Below are positions 11,401 through 22,866 of a stretch of 64,000 nucleotides of DNA, piece after piece. Below the pieces are notes generated by a model. It was given only the letters and a program-made list of their open reading frames with translations, was not told the DNA's origin and ran no database searches. The stretch is from Vigna angularis (lineage: Eukaryota; Streptophyta; Magnoliopsida; Fabales; Fabaceae). The stretch lies in NCBI RefSeq assembly GCF_016808095.1, contig NC_068976.1, positions 1,880,001-1,944,000 on the forward strand. The letters run 5' to 3'. The position numbers and the translations under genes are program-made. Position 1 is the stretch's first letter; the number at the start of each line of letters is the position of its first letter.

Positions 11401-12447
11401 TTTGTTTCCATTTTCTGTCGTCAAAGTCACTTCTCCTATGCCCACAATTTTGCTTGTGACATGATTTCCCATCTTCACTGTTCCAAAGTCTCCTTTTTGA
11501 TAGGATGAGAAGAATCCCTCATGAGGAGTAACATGGAAAGATGCTCCGGTATCTACTATCCAAGTGCAGTCATCAAAAGCAATATTTAGATAGTTTACCT
11601 CAGTGATAAGGAACACATTCTCATCATTTGATACCACCGCTGTTGTGGTCTTTTCTTCCAGCTTCTTTTTGGGATCTACCACATCAGGGTGTACAGTTCC
11701 ATTCTTCTGATCTCTCTTTAGGAATCTACATTCTAGCTTCTTGTGACCATCTTTTCCACAATAAAAGCATGTCAGACCTTTGGAACGAGACTTGAATCTT
11801 CCTCGTGACTTTTCACGTTTTCCTTTGCTTCTGTTTTCACTCCTTCCTCTATTCTCAACAACATTGGCTTCCGAGTGACTACTCGATCCCCTTTCTTTCC
11901 TTCTGGATTCTTCATTCAGTAAAATGTCTGTGATGTTATCCAGAATGAGCTTTCCATCTGGTGCTGAGTTACTGAGAGTGACCACCAACGTGTCCCAACT
12001 CTCAGGTAGAGAACTAAGGAGTAAAAGAGCCTGTAATTCATCATCAATTTTCATTTCTGCTTTCATTAACTGGTTCACAATACCTTTGAAGGTATTGAGA
12101 TGCTCGATCATATTCTAGTTGTCAGAATACTCCAACTTTATGAGTCGTCTGACTAGGTGAGCTTTGTTCTTGGGAGTCTTCTTTTGAATCATTGATTCAA
12201 GCTTTGTCCATAACTCATACACATTGGTATAAGTCGATACATGCTCAAAGAGACTTCTGTCGATGTATTTCCGAATCATAGCCACTGCTTTACGATTCAG
12301 AATCTCCCAGTCTTTTTCGGTCTTCCCTTCCGGAATTTCCAGATTTGTGATCGGCTCATACAAATCCTTGCAGTATAGATGATCTTCCAACATCGGCTTC
12401 CAGTAGGAGTAATTATCCGCAGTTAGCTTGAACATGTCTCCTTCCAT
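8479..12447 (-). pseudogene. gag-pol: Copia gag-pol polyprotein with two TAG interruptions
   Basis: One frame of 1322 codons runs from the ATG at 12447 (peptide start MEGDMFKLTADNY) to the stop at 8479. Domains in order: gag; CCHC zinc knuckle CFYCGKDGHKKLEC (about 11770-11728); aspartic protease WIVDTGASFH (about 11553); GAG-pre-integrase LWHKRLGHMSEKG; integrase core with HSD, RSDNGGEY and GVAERFN; reverse transcriptase with intact LLYVDDML (about 9433-9450); RNase H and the C-terminal DNQST/TKNPMFHSRLKHID region. TAG codons at 12117-12115 (gag) and 10620-10618 (integrase) are the only breaks, and the frame is kept across both. The RNase H entry motif reads YSESNMVGD instead of the usual YxDADWAGD, so a catalytic Asp appears replaced by Glu. 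The copy is unlikely to be autonomous. Confidence 0.9.
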
Positions 12448-12485
12448 CTTGAGTTTCACAGGATTCTGACTTTTTCGAACCGGTA

Positions 12486-12497
12486 GCTCTGATACCA
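12486..12497 (-). other. Primer-binding site (initiator tRNA-Met)
   Basis: The plus strand GCTCTGATACCA is the complement of TGGTATCAGAGC, the standard plant Copia PBS. It lies one base inside the 5' LTR. Confidence 0.92.
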
Positions 12498-12498
12498 C

Positions 12499-13070
12499 TG
12501 TTGGGAAACAACGGTATTTGTTCCCTCCTTTGTGAACCCCAAAATGGGCACTATGCGGAAGCGTAAAAATGAAAGCGTAGAAATAAGGGAAAAATAACAC
12601 CGAAAATTTTAACGTGAAAAATCCTCTCTGAAAAAACCACGGGACCTAGTCCAGAAAAATATCTCCACTATGAAAGTAGGATTACAGTGTTTCTCTCACT
12701 CTCTGAGGATCTCTCAATAAATCTCACCCTCTCGGATGGTATACAAAACTTTCACTTTCACACTCACAATATCTTCTATTGTACTGTGTCTACACCTCTC
12801 GGTATTTCTCTCACACACAAAAACTCTATTTCTCTCCTTCACCGTGACTCTCTTTTCTTCACGGTGGTTTTCTTCTTCTGTGTTGGTGTGGTGCTTCACT
12901 GCTTTGCTTCTCAATTTATGGAAGAGTAAAGAAGAAAAAACAAGGAACATGGTTGGTGAGGTGCACTCATGTTCCGTGAAACAAGGAGAAATGGGAGACA
13001 TTTTCTCCAACTTTCGGTGCATTATACTTTGTTCAGCAAGTGGTGGGTCCATTTGTTTGTTTATTCAACA
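12499..13070 (-). repeat. 5' LTR of the 7.9-13.1 kb Copia element
   Basis: Right copy of the LTR pair, adjacent to the PBS, and therefore the promoter LTR for minus-strand transcription. Confidence 0.93.
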
Positions 13071-13075
13071 TATTA

Positions 13076-14440
13076 CCTATTGACATATATGAAAATTGTA
13101 TGGTATGTCCTACGGTCATTTTTACGTATTTGATCGAATGACCATCACTTAACTATCTTTTGATATTAACAATAGTATTAATTAGCTTAAAACATAGCAG
13201 GATACAAGCTTAAAAGAAGAAGGTATGCGATTTTATATTTATGGTGCATTAATATTAACTTTGACATTAGAGTACTTTCAATAGGTAATATCCAAATTAG
13301 ACTAAATAAAGTGAAAAGCACAAACTAAACAAAGTGAAAAACACAAAGAGACAAACAATAATTTAGATATACAACTTAGAAGATTTATAACCTCTATTCT
13401 ACAAATTGAAATATGTTTAGCCATACTATTGAGAAATCATATTTAGTATTATTGTTTATTACTTAGTGGGTAAGTTGGTATATATTATTGGTTATTAATT
13501 ATTTATTTCTGATAAATTTTTTGTATTATGCAGATATTTTCAAACTTACCCCATTTATCTATTGAACCAACTTACTATCAAGCAAAGCAACTTTTGTTCC
13601 AAATTGAAAATTTATCTTATAAGGGTGGTGTGTGGTCCTGTAGCAAACCACTATTTGGTGCAACACTGAAATATTGGATTCCATAGACATTGTCTTCAGT
13701 TTCATTTTGAAATTTGTAAATGAGCATATACGTCGAATGGAAGCATGAATTCGTCGTCCCTACAACAACTCAATACACAAAATAGGTCTTGAATATAAGG
13801 ATCTCATCTTCAAAAGCAATCAAAGTGAATATTTAACTTCATCTAAAAAGGACAGTTCTGTGTACTGAAATCTGCCACGAACCATGAACGTATGATCCTA
13901 ATCATGATATTTCAGTTCTCCCTCTCTTGAGTAACTTGACATATGTTGTGGCTTTGCTTTTGGATTTCCCATAGAGACATTGAGCTCCCCAACAATCGTA
14001 TGCAAAATTCAAGAGTAAAGAAATGACTTAACATTTGTGTAAACACATGTGTGTATATATATAAATTCAAATACAAGTAAATAATAAATATGAAATGTAT
14101 AAATAATAAATAATCACAAATCATAAATAATATAAATAATAAATAATAAGTAAAATATAATACACAAGAAATAATGAATCAATATTATAAAATTATTTTG
14201 AAGCGCTACACATACACATGCAGTCTCTTTTTTAACGCAAACATGCACTTTTCAGCTTTTTATCCTTATTACATAGGACCAAAATTAACTAAAATGCATC
14301 ATTGAACTATCAATTGAATTATATTGAATAAAAAAATTGAATTGTTTACAATAAAAATTAAATTTTACTAGAAAATTCAACTTCTGAAGTTATAGTTTAG
14401 TTAACTATTCATTAATTTATTTTATATTTTTACTTAAGAG
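13076..14440. other. Unassigned AT-rich DNA
   Basis: No supported gene or repeat. AT-rich with homopolymer and TAAATAA-type runs around 14080-14160. Confidence 0.4.
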
Positions 14441-14830
14441 TAAAGTTTAGTTTGACTACTATCGATTAGACCAAACTTTGAACATACTAACTCAATTGAT
14501 TTTCAACCAAAAAAGTGACTTGTTGAATTTGGTCGATTTTCTGTCAAAGCTAATTTGTCAAATTCGATCGATTTTCGACAATGGTTGACTCAGCTGAATT
14601 TCGGTTAAGACTGACTCGACCGAGTTTTGATCGTAGCCTTTCCAACCAGGGTCGACTCGGTCGAGACCAACTTGATTGAGTTTTTCCTGTGGCTTTGTTG
14701 TCCTAATTCAATCGATTTTAGGTTAGAGTTTACTCAACTGAATTTTGACTATGTTCGTCCCAGACAAATTCGATTAAATTTTTGTCCTAATCTGTTTCGA
14801 CATTTTATTCTGACTTGACCCGTCTTAATT
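14440..14830. repeat. Degenerate short tandem repeat (ACTCGACCGAGTTTTG type)
   Basis: At least eight diverged units of 25-40 bp carry a core like GACTC(G/A)(A/G)(C/T)CGAGTTTTGG, for example TGACTCGACCGAGTTTTGAT and TTACTCAACTGAATTTTGAC. The core is partly self-complementary (CTCGACCGAG). A plus-strand open frame here is a by-product. Confidence 0.6.
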
Positions 14831-15670
14831 TGGTTTTACTCGGCTCATCTCAACTTTTTAATTTTATTATTTTTGAAAGGACCTATATTATGAATTAATG
14901 AAGTAGATAAATACTATTTTTTAAGTGTTTTAAAATTAATATCGTTTGGTTCAAAAATTATGTAGTTCAATTTAAAATTAGTGGATGGTTAAGAAACATA
15001 ACCATTCAGTTCAATTTCATATTAACTATTTTTGTTCCGTGCAAACCATGACATACCACTTAAACATTGGTACTAACGCTGATTTGGCAAAACTACATGT
15101 AGTAAGGGAAAAAGGCATTATACTAGTAATATGAAAATGGTAGAAAGGTTGGCATCCGGGGTTTCGAACCCCATTAAAAAATGGTTGCAAACAATTATGG
15201 TGATTAATATCCCTAAAATGAAAAGATGAGATTTTAAAAGAAAGGAGAAAGAAATTGAAAATTTCTTCTTGCAGAGATGCAGTTTTCACCTTTTTTTCTT
15301 CTTCACAGAGTTCAAATAGAAGAAAAGTTGACCTAGCACGGGAGCATCCATACCACCGATTTGGCAAAATTGTGGATGCTGCTATGATCTGCGGATATGA
15401 AAGTAATAATGTATTTTTGCGGATCAGTAAATATTGAGGAAAAATTGCAGATCTGCAAATACTAAGGTAAAAAGCCATTGATACTAACATCATAATATTG
15501 AACAAACAGTAACACCAAAATAGCATTTTCTTTCTCAAAAAAGGAAAACACTGGTAATAATGTATATTTTTTTTTTCAGACATGGAGTTCTTACCTTTTT
15601 CTGGAGTGATGGAGTCCAAAAATTTGAATTCTTAACGCAACACTTTAGGATTCTTCGTAAGACCAATGAA
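14831..15670. other. Unassigned DNA with a 197-codon open frame
   Basis: A minus-strand open frame (15619-15026) is long for chance in this composition, but it shows no domain, biased residue pattern or splice context that I recognise. It is rich in Phe and Ser from T-rich tracts. I treat it as probably non-coding. Confidence 0.3.
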
Positions 15671-15899
15671 TGCAAAAGGAAGAAAAAAAAAGGGGAGGGG
15701 GAATTTGTCTTATTCTTTTGAATAAAAAATCAGAGATATATACAAGAGAATATCTATAATTATGCTATTTTATTCCTATAATTACTTTAATATGTTCCTA
15801 TAATAATGCAACATTATTACTGGAAATCAACTATTTTAATATGGAAATAATAACAATATATTCTCTCAATAATCTCGGGATATGATTTATTTTCTAACA
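15671..15899 (-). repeat. 3' LTR of the older Copia element
   Basis: Ends ...TTTTCTAACA on the plus strand, directly followed by the complement of the polypurine tract (CTCCCCTTC). Confidence 0.82.
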
Positions 15900-15906
15900 C
15901 TCCCCT

Positions 15907-18900
15907 TCAAGTTGAAGAGTGAATATCAAGAACTCCCAACTTGCGTTTCATGATAGAGAACACTTCTTTTTCTGGTGGTTTGGTGAACACATCGGCAAGT
16001 TGTTCAGGTGAAGGTACATATTTAGTTGCGACTGAGCCATCTTGAATCTTATCACGAATGAAGTGACAATCCATCTCTATGTGTCTAGTTCTTTCATGGA
16101 AAATCGGGTTAGCTGCAATGTGTAAGGCTGCTTTATTGTCACAATACAACAATATTGATTTAGGATGCAATATCTGTAAATCTTTCAACAATGCTCTATA
16201 TTCAGCTTCTGCTGAGGATAGAGAAACCGTCTTCTGCCTCTTTGTTCGCCAAGAGATAAGGGAAGATCTCAAAAAAACACAATAACCTATAGTTGATTTT
16301 CGGGATAGTGGGCAACCTCCCCAGTTTGAATCACATAAACCACGAAAAGATAATTCATTTTGTGAAGGGAAAAAGAGACCTTGACCCGGGTTATTTTTTA
16401 AATATCGTAGCACATGCATTGTAGCTTTCATATGAGACTTGCATGGAGCGTCGATGAATCTGCTCAGTATGTGTACCGCATAGGTGATATCTGGACGGGT
16501 TATTGTCAAATAAATTAAGCGACCAACAAATCGCCTGTATATTGACGGGTCCTTTAATAATTCCCCTTCATTAGAAAACTTTATATTTTGTTCCATGGGA
16601 AAATCCACGGGCTTAGCTCCAAGATACCCACCATCTTTAACAATTTCCAAAGCGTATTTCCTTTGTGATATGAAAATACCTTTCTCAGAACGAGAGACCT
16701 CAATACCTAGAAAAAAATTTAAGATCACCCAAATCTTTTATCCGAAAACGATTGTGTAGGAATTGCTTAAGATTGGATATTGCAATAGGGTCATTACTAG
16801 TTATGAGAATATCATCAACATAGATAAACAAAGTTGTAAAAGACTTGCCTTTTGTACATGTAAACAATGAGTAATATGCTTTTGATTGAATAAAACCAAC
16901 ACTTTGAATAACTGTAGAGAATTTGGCAAACAATTGACGAGAGACTTGTTTTAATCCATATAAGGACTTGTTGAGGCGACACACAAGATTCTTCCCTTGT
17001 CACTGAAAACCAGGAGGAAGGGACATATAGATTTCTTCAAAGAGATCACCATGAAGAAAAGCATTATGGACATCAAGCTGATGAAGATACCAATGTTGAG
17101 CATCAACCAAAGCTAATAAACAGTGTATTGTAACCATTTTAGTAGTAGGTGAATAAGTGTCATGATAATCGATACCTTCTAGTTGGCTATATCCCTTTAC
17201 AACTAGACGCGTCTTATACCGTTCAAGAGAACCATCATATTTGCGCTTGATTTTGTACACCCAACGACAACCAATAGCCTGCTTTCCAGGAGGAAGAGTG
17301 GTGATAGACTAAGTATTATTGGCCTCCAAAGCAGCCAACTCAGATTTCATTGCATCTTGCCAATGAGTGTGAGAAACAGCTTGATCATAACATGTAGGTT
17401 CAATATCATTAGTAATAACGACAATAAAAGAACGATGTTGAGGTGTGTAAGGGTCATAAGAGATAAAATTGCAGAGAGGATATCGTGTACCTTTATTTGG
17501 AAAAGATGATGGGGATGACAATGGGTCGGGAGACACTACCTGATTGCAAATAGTCTCGCAAAGTTGTAAGAGGACCATGAGATCGTTGGGAACGACGCAA
17601 GGGAACCATAGGTGGGGAAGTAATGGGAGGCACAAGTCTGTTTTCTGTAGGTGCTGGTTGAGTGTATGAAGGACTCTCAGATGGAGGATTATTTGGGATA
17701 ACATTAGATATGACAGGGTCTAGGGTGGTTGGGGAAGTGTCAATGGATTCATACGAAAAACTAGCCTTATGGAAGACAACATCACGACTAGTGAAGACTT
17801 GGTGAGTTTCAAGATCATATAACTTGTAAGCTTTTTGACCAAGAGGATAACTAAGAAAAACACATCTTTAGGTACAAGGAGCAAATTTATGAGAAACATG
17901 AACATTAGTTCCATAAGCAAGACATCCAAAAACTCTAATGTGTGAATATGAAGACATTTTACTATATATACGCTCAAAAGGTGTCTTGCGTGAAAGAAGA
18001 GGTGTGGGCAACCGATTAATTATATGGACAACATTGGAAACACATTATGCCCAAAATTGTAAAGGAAGATGAGCTTGAAAATAAAGAGCTCGTACTGACT
18101 CAAGGATATGTCTATGTTTGCGCTCTACAACCTCGTTTTGTTGTGGTGTGTAAGTGCAAGAATGTTGGTAAGTGGTACCTTGTGTAAAAAAATCTCGTAG
18201 AGAAAAAAATTTCTTTCCATTATCAACCCGAATATTGGCTATATCGGTATTAAATTGAGTTTTGACAAAAGAAAAAAAATTGGTAAAAAGATGTTGGGTT
18301 TCACTTTTATGGTGCATGAGAAAAACCCAAGTAAAGCGAGAAAAAGCATCCACAATGGTCAAAAAATACCTAGCACCAGAAAGAGAAGGAATTTTATATG
18401 GTCCCCAAATATCACAATGAAGTAATTGAAAAGGTTTAATGGAAGAAATTGAACTAGTTGGAAAAGGAAGTCGTGTCTATTTTGCAAGAGTACAAACATC
18501 ACAAGTTTTATTTGACTCTAAAGAGAGATTTAACAAAGTTTTAGCCATGAGATTTACTCTAGATGGAGATATATGTCCTAGTCATCGATGCCATAAGGTA
18601 GTAGAAGTGTTTGAAGGAGGAGATGACTTGGTGACATGGGTTGCTATGGATTGAATGGGAGTTTGTGACTTAATTGATGTCATTGCAACCCAGTAATAGA
18701 GTCTGCCTCGTTGTTTACCCAAACCAATTGTCATCCTCGTCATCAAATCCTGCAAAATACACCCAAAAGAAAAAAAAGTTACTGAATAGTTTAAATGTCG
18801 TGTGACTCGACTTACCAACAACAAATCTACTTTGCAAGATGACACCCCAAGCACATTTTTTAAATAAACAATTTAGCTTAAAGGTAGGTGCCAGTAGAGA

Positions 18901-21248
18901 TAATTGGGGCCTAGTCACCATTTGACATAACAACTGGTGGTAAAGAAGTGTTTTCTTTATTGTTAACAAGCAAGGTTGGTGAAGAAATAATGTGATCGGT
19001 AGCCCCACTATCAATTATAAGTTTGGGTGGTGACAAACCTGAAGAAATATTGGTGTTGTTGGCCTTAGGATTAGCTGATTGAGATTATTCATTACCCTAT
19101 ATAATAGACAACATTTGTTGGAGTTGCAATTTAGTTAATCCATGCATTGCAGACTGCATCTGTTGCATCATTGGAGTCGTTGTGACAATATTAGCTAAAG
19201 ACTGACTATTCCCATTGTGCTTAGAGTAAGCATTCTTGGTTGCTCCATGCTTTGGGTGTTCAAGAGGACAACCATGTAACTTCCAGCATGTGTCTTTTGT
19301 ATGATGATCTCTATTACAATGAGAATAATGTAGCGGCTTTCGATTAGATGAATTAAGACGAGAAGAAGAACCTTGTTTGCATCGAACAACAAGGGCTACT
19401 GGTTCATTTTTTTTGAACAGCCATGGCTAAAGCTTCTATTGTGTCAAGTGCGATGCCCAAATATCGAGGTTTTTCTTCTTGAATGATGGAAGAATAAGCT
19501 TGTGTAACATCAGGCAATGGATTCATTAAAAGGAGTTGGCCACGAATAGCACTATAAGAGTCATTCAACCCATAATTTTTACTGTCAGCTCCACATGTGC
19601 AGGTTGCATTACTATAGGAGCCTAACTCATCCCATAATTTTTTTAACTTGGTGTATGATAACTCCCAATTTTTCCATTTTTTTCTTTGCTTAGGAGTCTA
19701 TGTTAGTCCAATTTAGTTTCTAATTGTCTAGAATTAGGATAATTTTCAGGTTTTCTTTTAATTCTTTAGTTTTGTAAAAATGTGGTTAAAAAGGTGTTTT
19801 TAGGAGTATTTTTGGTGCTTTTTAAATAAATAGTAATTTGTTCTTTTATAGAAACTACAAATTAAAATGTTTTTTTTTCAATTTTTCTTATATAGCCTTT
19901 ATTTTTCACTTTTTACTGTTTAACCCTTTCCATTTTTTTCTAATTGCAGAAATCCCTGGTCAACTAGGCTGGAAAGTCAACGACATAAGCAAATTGGGCT
20001 GAAATGCAATGAGCGTTGATTTGGTGCTGATTTGGGCCGCTAATTTGGGCTGCTGATGGTCTGATGCTGCGCTATCTGGGCTAAGTGAAACAATGCAGTT
20101 TTGGGTAAGCTGAGTTGTTGTTGCCTTTGGAAGGTTCATTCTGCACGAGCAAGTCATTTTGGAAGAAAAATGCTCCTCTTTGAGCTAGGGCTAAAAAGTG
20201 AGAAAGTAAGAAGGGTTCGCAGGAGAATGAAATAGGCAAAGGAGCTCCATAGCTCGTGATTGTGGACCAAAGGCACACATGACTAGAGGCTGCTCTGGAA
20301 GGAGCTCCATAGGTTTTAACATTGCATTTTCTTTTCAACTTCTGATTCAATTCACATTAATCTTTCAATTCACTACATCATTACATCATTTTTTTCATTG
20401 TCGAGATTATGTCATTTCAGCATTTCATATAGCTCATGTTAGTTAGCATTTAGGTTTCTTAGCTTTTACATTTGTGAATACATTTTGGATCGTTCCAGCT
20501 TTAGTATATAGGTTTTGTTTTGGATAAATAAATTTTATTTCTTCGTTACTTTAGCTTAGGTTTTATTTCTTTATTTTTTCTCTCAACAGATTATAATTTA
20601 GCTTTTTTTTTTCCTTTTTAATTTTATTTTTTTTCATTTTATGTCCCCACCTAGTTTAGATAATTAGTAAATAATACAAGATCTAACTTTACATTTTCTA
20701 AACTTAATTTTGTCGAGTCTACGGATTGATATCTTGGTCAACCCTTTACTACATTAGTGGGGACCAAATTTTGTTCTGATTTGGTGCGATCGAAAGTAGT
20801 TTAACAGTGTAATAGGCTACAATTGTCATTTGATCTTGAGCTAAGCAAGCAATGTCTCTCTCAATCTGAAAAATTCGTGGTGCGTGGCTTTGAGAGAAAC
20901 GATTTTGAAGATCTGCCCAAACTTCATGAGCAGTGTCATAGAAAATAACACTATCTACAATATCAAGATTTGGAATTTGATTGTCATAAAGATCCAAGAT
21001 AAGACCATGTCATTGCATTTTTTTCATGCTATATATTCTTCTGGTTTGACCTCCACAGAAGGTGTCGTAAGAGTTCCATCAATAAAATCCAATTTGGGTT
21101 TTGCATTCAAAGAGATGATGATGGCTCTACGCCAACTCAAATAGTTGTCTCCATCTAGAGATTTGGAAACAAGAACCATTCCAGGATGGTCAGAATGATG
21201 GAGAGAATAAGAATTATTGGAATTTGATTCATTTTCATAGTTAGCCAT
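15907..21248 (-). pseudogene. gag-pol: Copia gag-pol, fragmented, gag interrupted by a solo LTR
   Basis: From the right: gag starts near 21248 (SLHHSDHPGMVLVSKSLDGD) and runs to about 20812, is interrupted, and resumes at 19650 with TKLKKLWDELGSYS. Then a CCHC-type knuckle (CNRDHHTKDTCWKLHG, about 19320-19270); protease LIIDSGATDHI (about 19020); GAG-pre-integrase; integrase with VDAFSRFTWVF (18362-18045); RT with [19 protein letters not shown] and FIYVDDILI (17260-16700); RNase H ending with AEAEYRALL, CDNKAALHIAANP and DVFTKPP (to 15907). Many frameshifts and stops, one of them a TAG inside CTAG near the protease, mark it as dead. Confidence 0.88.
19656..20806 (+). mobile_element. Solo LTR of a Gypsy-type element nested in Copia gag
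   Basis: The 1151-bp insert begins TGATAACTCCCAATTTTTCC and ends GATCGAAAGTAGTTTAACA (TG...CA). It is flanked by perfect 5-bp duplications GTGTA (19651-19655 and 20807-20811). Removing it rejoins the Copia gag reading frame, so it landed after the Copia. No internal domains lie inside, as expected after LTR-LTR recombination. Plus orientation is suggested by a TTATATAG box near 19889 and the TGGTGCGATCG-like 3' end and is tentative. Confidence 0.88.
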
Positions 21249-21303
21249 GAGAATAAGGATAGAAAAAAAAATTGAGCAAAGGATCCCTGCTCCTGAAACC
21301 ATA

Positions 21304-21528
21304 TGTAAAATGAAGAAAAAAGGGAAAATCTATCTTATTATTTTTTAATAAAAAATCAGAGATATATACAAGAGAGAGTATCTATAATTCTGCTATTTTA
21401 TTCCTATAATTACTCTAATTTATTCCTATAATAATGCAACATTATTTCTATAAATCAGCTATTTTAATATGGATAATAATAACAATATATTCTCTCAATA
21501 ATCTCGGGATATGATTTATTTTCTAATA
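21304..21528 (-). repeat. 5' LTR of the older Copia element
   Basis: Right partner of the LTR at 15671. Its last bases are CTAATA where the other LTR has CTAACA. Confidence 0.8.
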
Positions 21529-21529
21529 A

Positions 21530-21576
21530 GAAAAACTCAAAATACCAAAGTCAAATGCCATTATTGTGGTGAGATC
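21530..21576 (+). pseudogene. Sliver of another Copia gag zinc knuckle
   Basis: The 47 bases between the Copia LTR and the next LTR translate on the plus strand as KTQNTKVKCHYCGEI, which looks like the start of a CCHC knuckle. It is probably older Copia DNA into which both neighbours inserted. Confidence 0.35.
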
Positions 21577-22861
21577 TGTTAAGATGTCGGCAAGTGTACC
21601 GAATTGTATCAAGTAATATAAAATGGTAAGACCAAGTATCGCATCCCAAAGGACTTACGACACTAAATAATTATGTAATTGCTTAACTAATTAAGACTTA
21701 AGAAGAACAATTTTTGGGTTTTGAATGCAAAAAAAGAAAGTAAATATGAATGCAAATTGATCAATTAAGGCTAAACACTAGAATGAATGGATGAAGTTGA
21801 AAATATGAGATGAGTTTGTTGTTGGGGTTTAAATTTCACCTAGTTTACTCTCATGTATATACAAATTTGTCTTCTTCATTCAATTGTTAACGTCACTTTC
21901 TAAAGTACTTAAAACCCGATCTCTCGGCGAAGAAAATCTATCTTTAATTACTAGACTACAATCCCTTGCATCCGTAATAATTAATTCTGCATTACGATTA
22001 GAAGCTTAAGACGATCAATCCTCTTATCCCCATCCCTGGACAATATTGCTCTTGGGAGTAATTCTACAGAACCTGAATTGTAAGATACCTTCCGGTATTC
22101 ATGCAAATCATACATAATGCCATGAATGAGTTAAACATAACAAGCATTGAGCGAAGAAGAATTACCCTAAAAATTAATGAAAGAAGCATATGTAATTAAA
22201 ACCAATTCAAATACATGAGAGTTTAGATGTTACATCATCCCTCAAACAACAAATTGAATTTAGTTCCCCATTAACATGGAGAAACTAGATGAACAATGGA
22301 ATGGAAGAGATAGAAAAACCGTAGAAATTGAAGAGGAGAGCTCCCACATCCCCAAATCTGCCTCCAAGGGGTGAAAAGTGTGTTTCTGTGCTTAAGCCAT
22401 CAAGAGATACAATCCATAGGTCATACAAGTCCTAAAATATGGCTAAAAATTAACAAAAAACATGTTCAAGTCCACGTCGCTGGCGCTCAGTGCCCTAAGT
22501 GGGGCGCCCGGGCGAAACTACAAGAAACCTAGTGCTCAGCACCCCTAGAAGGGCGCCCAAGCATGGTGCGGGAAAAAAACTGGGCTCAGCCTTGGCGGTA
22601 GCATTCCCAAACTCGTTTTTTTTTTATGTTTTGCTTACTTTTATGGCTGATTCAGCTCTATACGTTGTTGGACATTCTTCCAGGAACATTATTAGCTACA
22701 AAATAAAGGGAATTCAGTGATAAAATTATTAAGTATACCCTCTACTCACTTATTCAAAAAACTAAACTAAAAACATGAGTTCAAGCAAGCTTCAAAGTAA
22801 AAAAAATGGTTGATTTAATAGCAAATTGAATCACAGATAACAGTATTTTCAACTGTTATCA
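21577..22861 (-). repeat. Athila-like LTR 'A' (minus orientation)
   Basis: Plus strand TGTTAAGATGTCGGCAAGTG to ...TTTTCAACTGTTATCA, 1285 bp. It matches, in reverse, the LTRs at 27621, 28949 and 34012. It contains a GC-rich patch of GGGCGCCC-type short repeats near 22480-22600. It is the 3' LTR of a minus-strand copy whose 3' untranslated part continues at 24206. Confidence 0.85.
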
Positions 22862-22866
22862 CAACC

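Larger units (their letters stand above)
7866..13070 (-). mobile_element. Near-complete Ty1/copia LTR retrotransposon (Tork/Tnt1-like)
   Basis: The element is 5205 bp. The 569-bp left (3') and 572-bp right (5') LTRs both read tgttggg...ttcaaca on the plus strand. The target-site duplication TATTA flanks it exactly (7861-7865 and 13071-13075). On the coding strand the 5' LTR is followed by a TGGTATCAGAGC primer-binding site, and a GGGGGAGA polypurine tract precedes the 3' LTR. The LTRs differ at roughly 5% of positions by eye, so it is moderately young. It encodes a single gag-pol frame broken only by two TAG codons. The lineage is suggested by the gag style and LTR ends and is tentative. Confidence 0.95.
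15671..21528 (-). mobile_element. Degenerate Ty1/copia element (Ale/Retrofit-like) with nested solo LTR
   Basis: LTRs at 15671-15899 (3') and 21304-21528 (5') share about 93% identity by eye over their final 180 bp, which includes a CTATTTTATTCCTATAATTA block. On the coding strand the element begins TGTTAGAAAATAAATCATAT. A CTTCAAGGGGAG-like polypurine tract abuts the 3' LTR. A mutated PBS (TGGTTTCAGGAGCAGG on the coding strand) lies next to the 5' LTR near 21288-21300. No clean 5-bp duplication could be read (ATGAA versus AGAAA). All Copia domains are present but split by frameshifts and stops. Confidence 0.88.

Noticed and set aside
9484..11464. Several plus-strand open frames within the Copia polyprotein
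   Set aside because: Antisense shadows of a well-supported minus-strand gag-pol frame with conserved motifs.
15145..15175. GGGGTTTCGAACCCC resembling a tRNA T-arm
   Set aside because: No D arm, anticodon arm or acceptor stem can be built around it on either strand; an isolated palindrome-like word.
15026..15619. 197-codon minus-strand open frame as a gene
   Set aside because: No homology pattern or domain, Phe/Ser-rich composition from T-rich DNA, no neighbouring exons.
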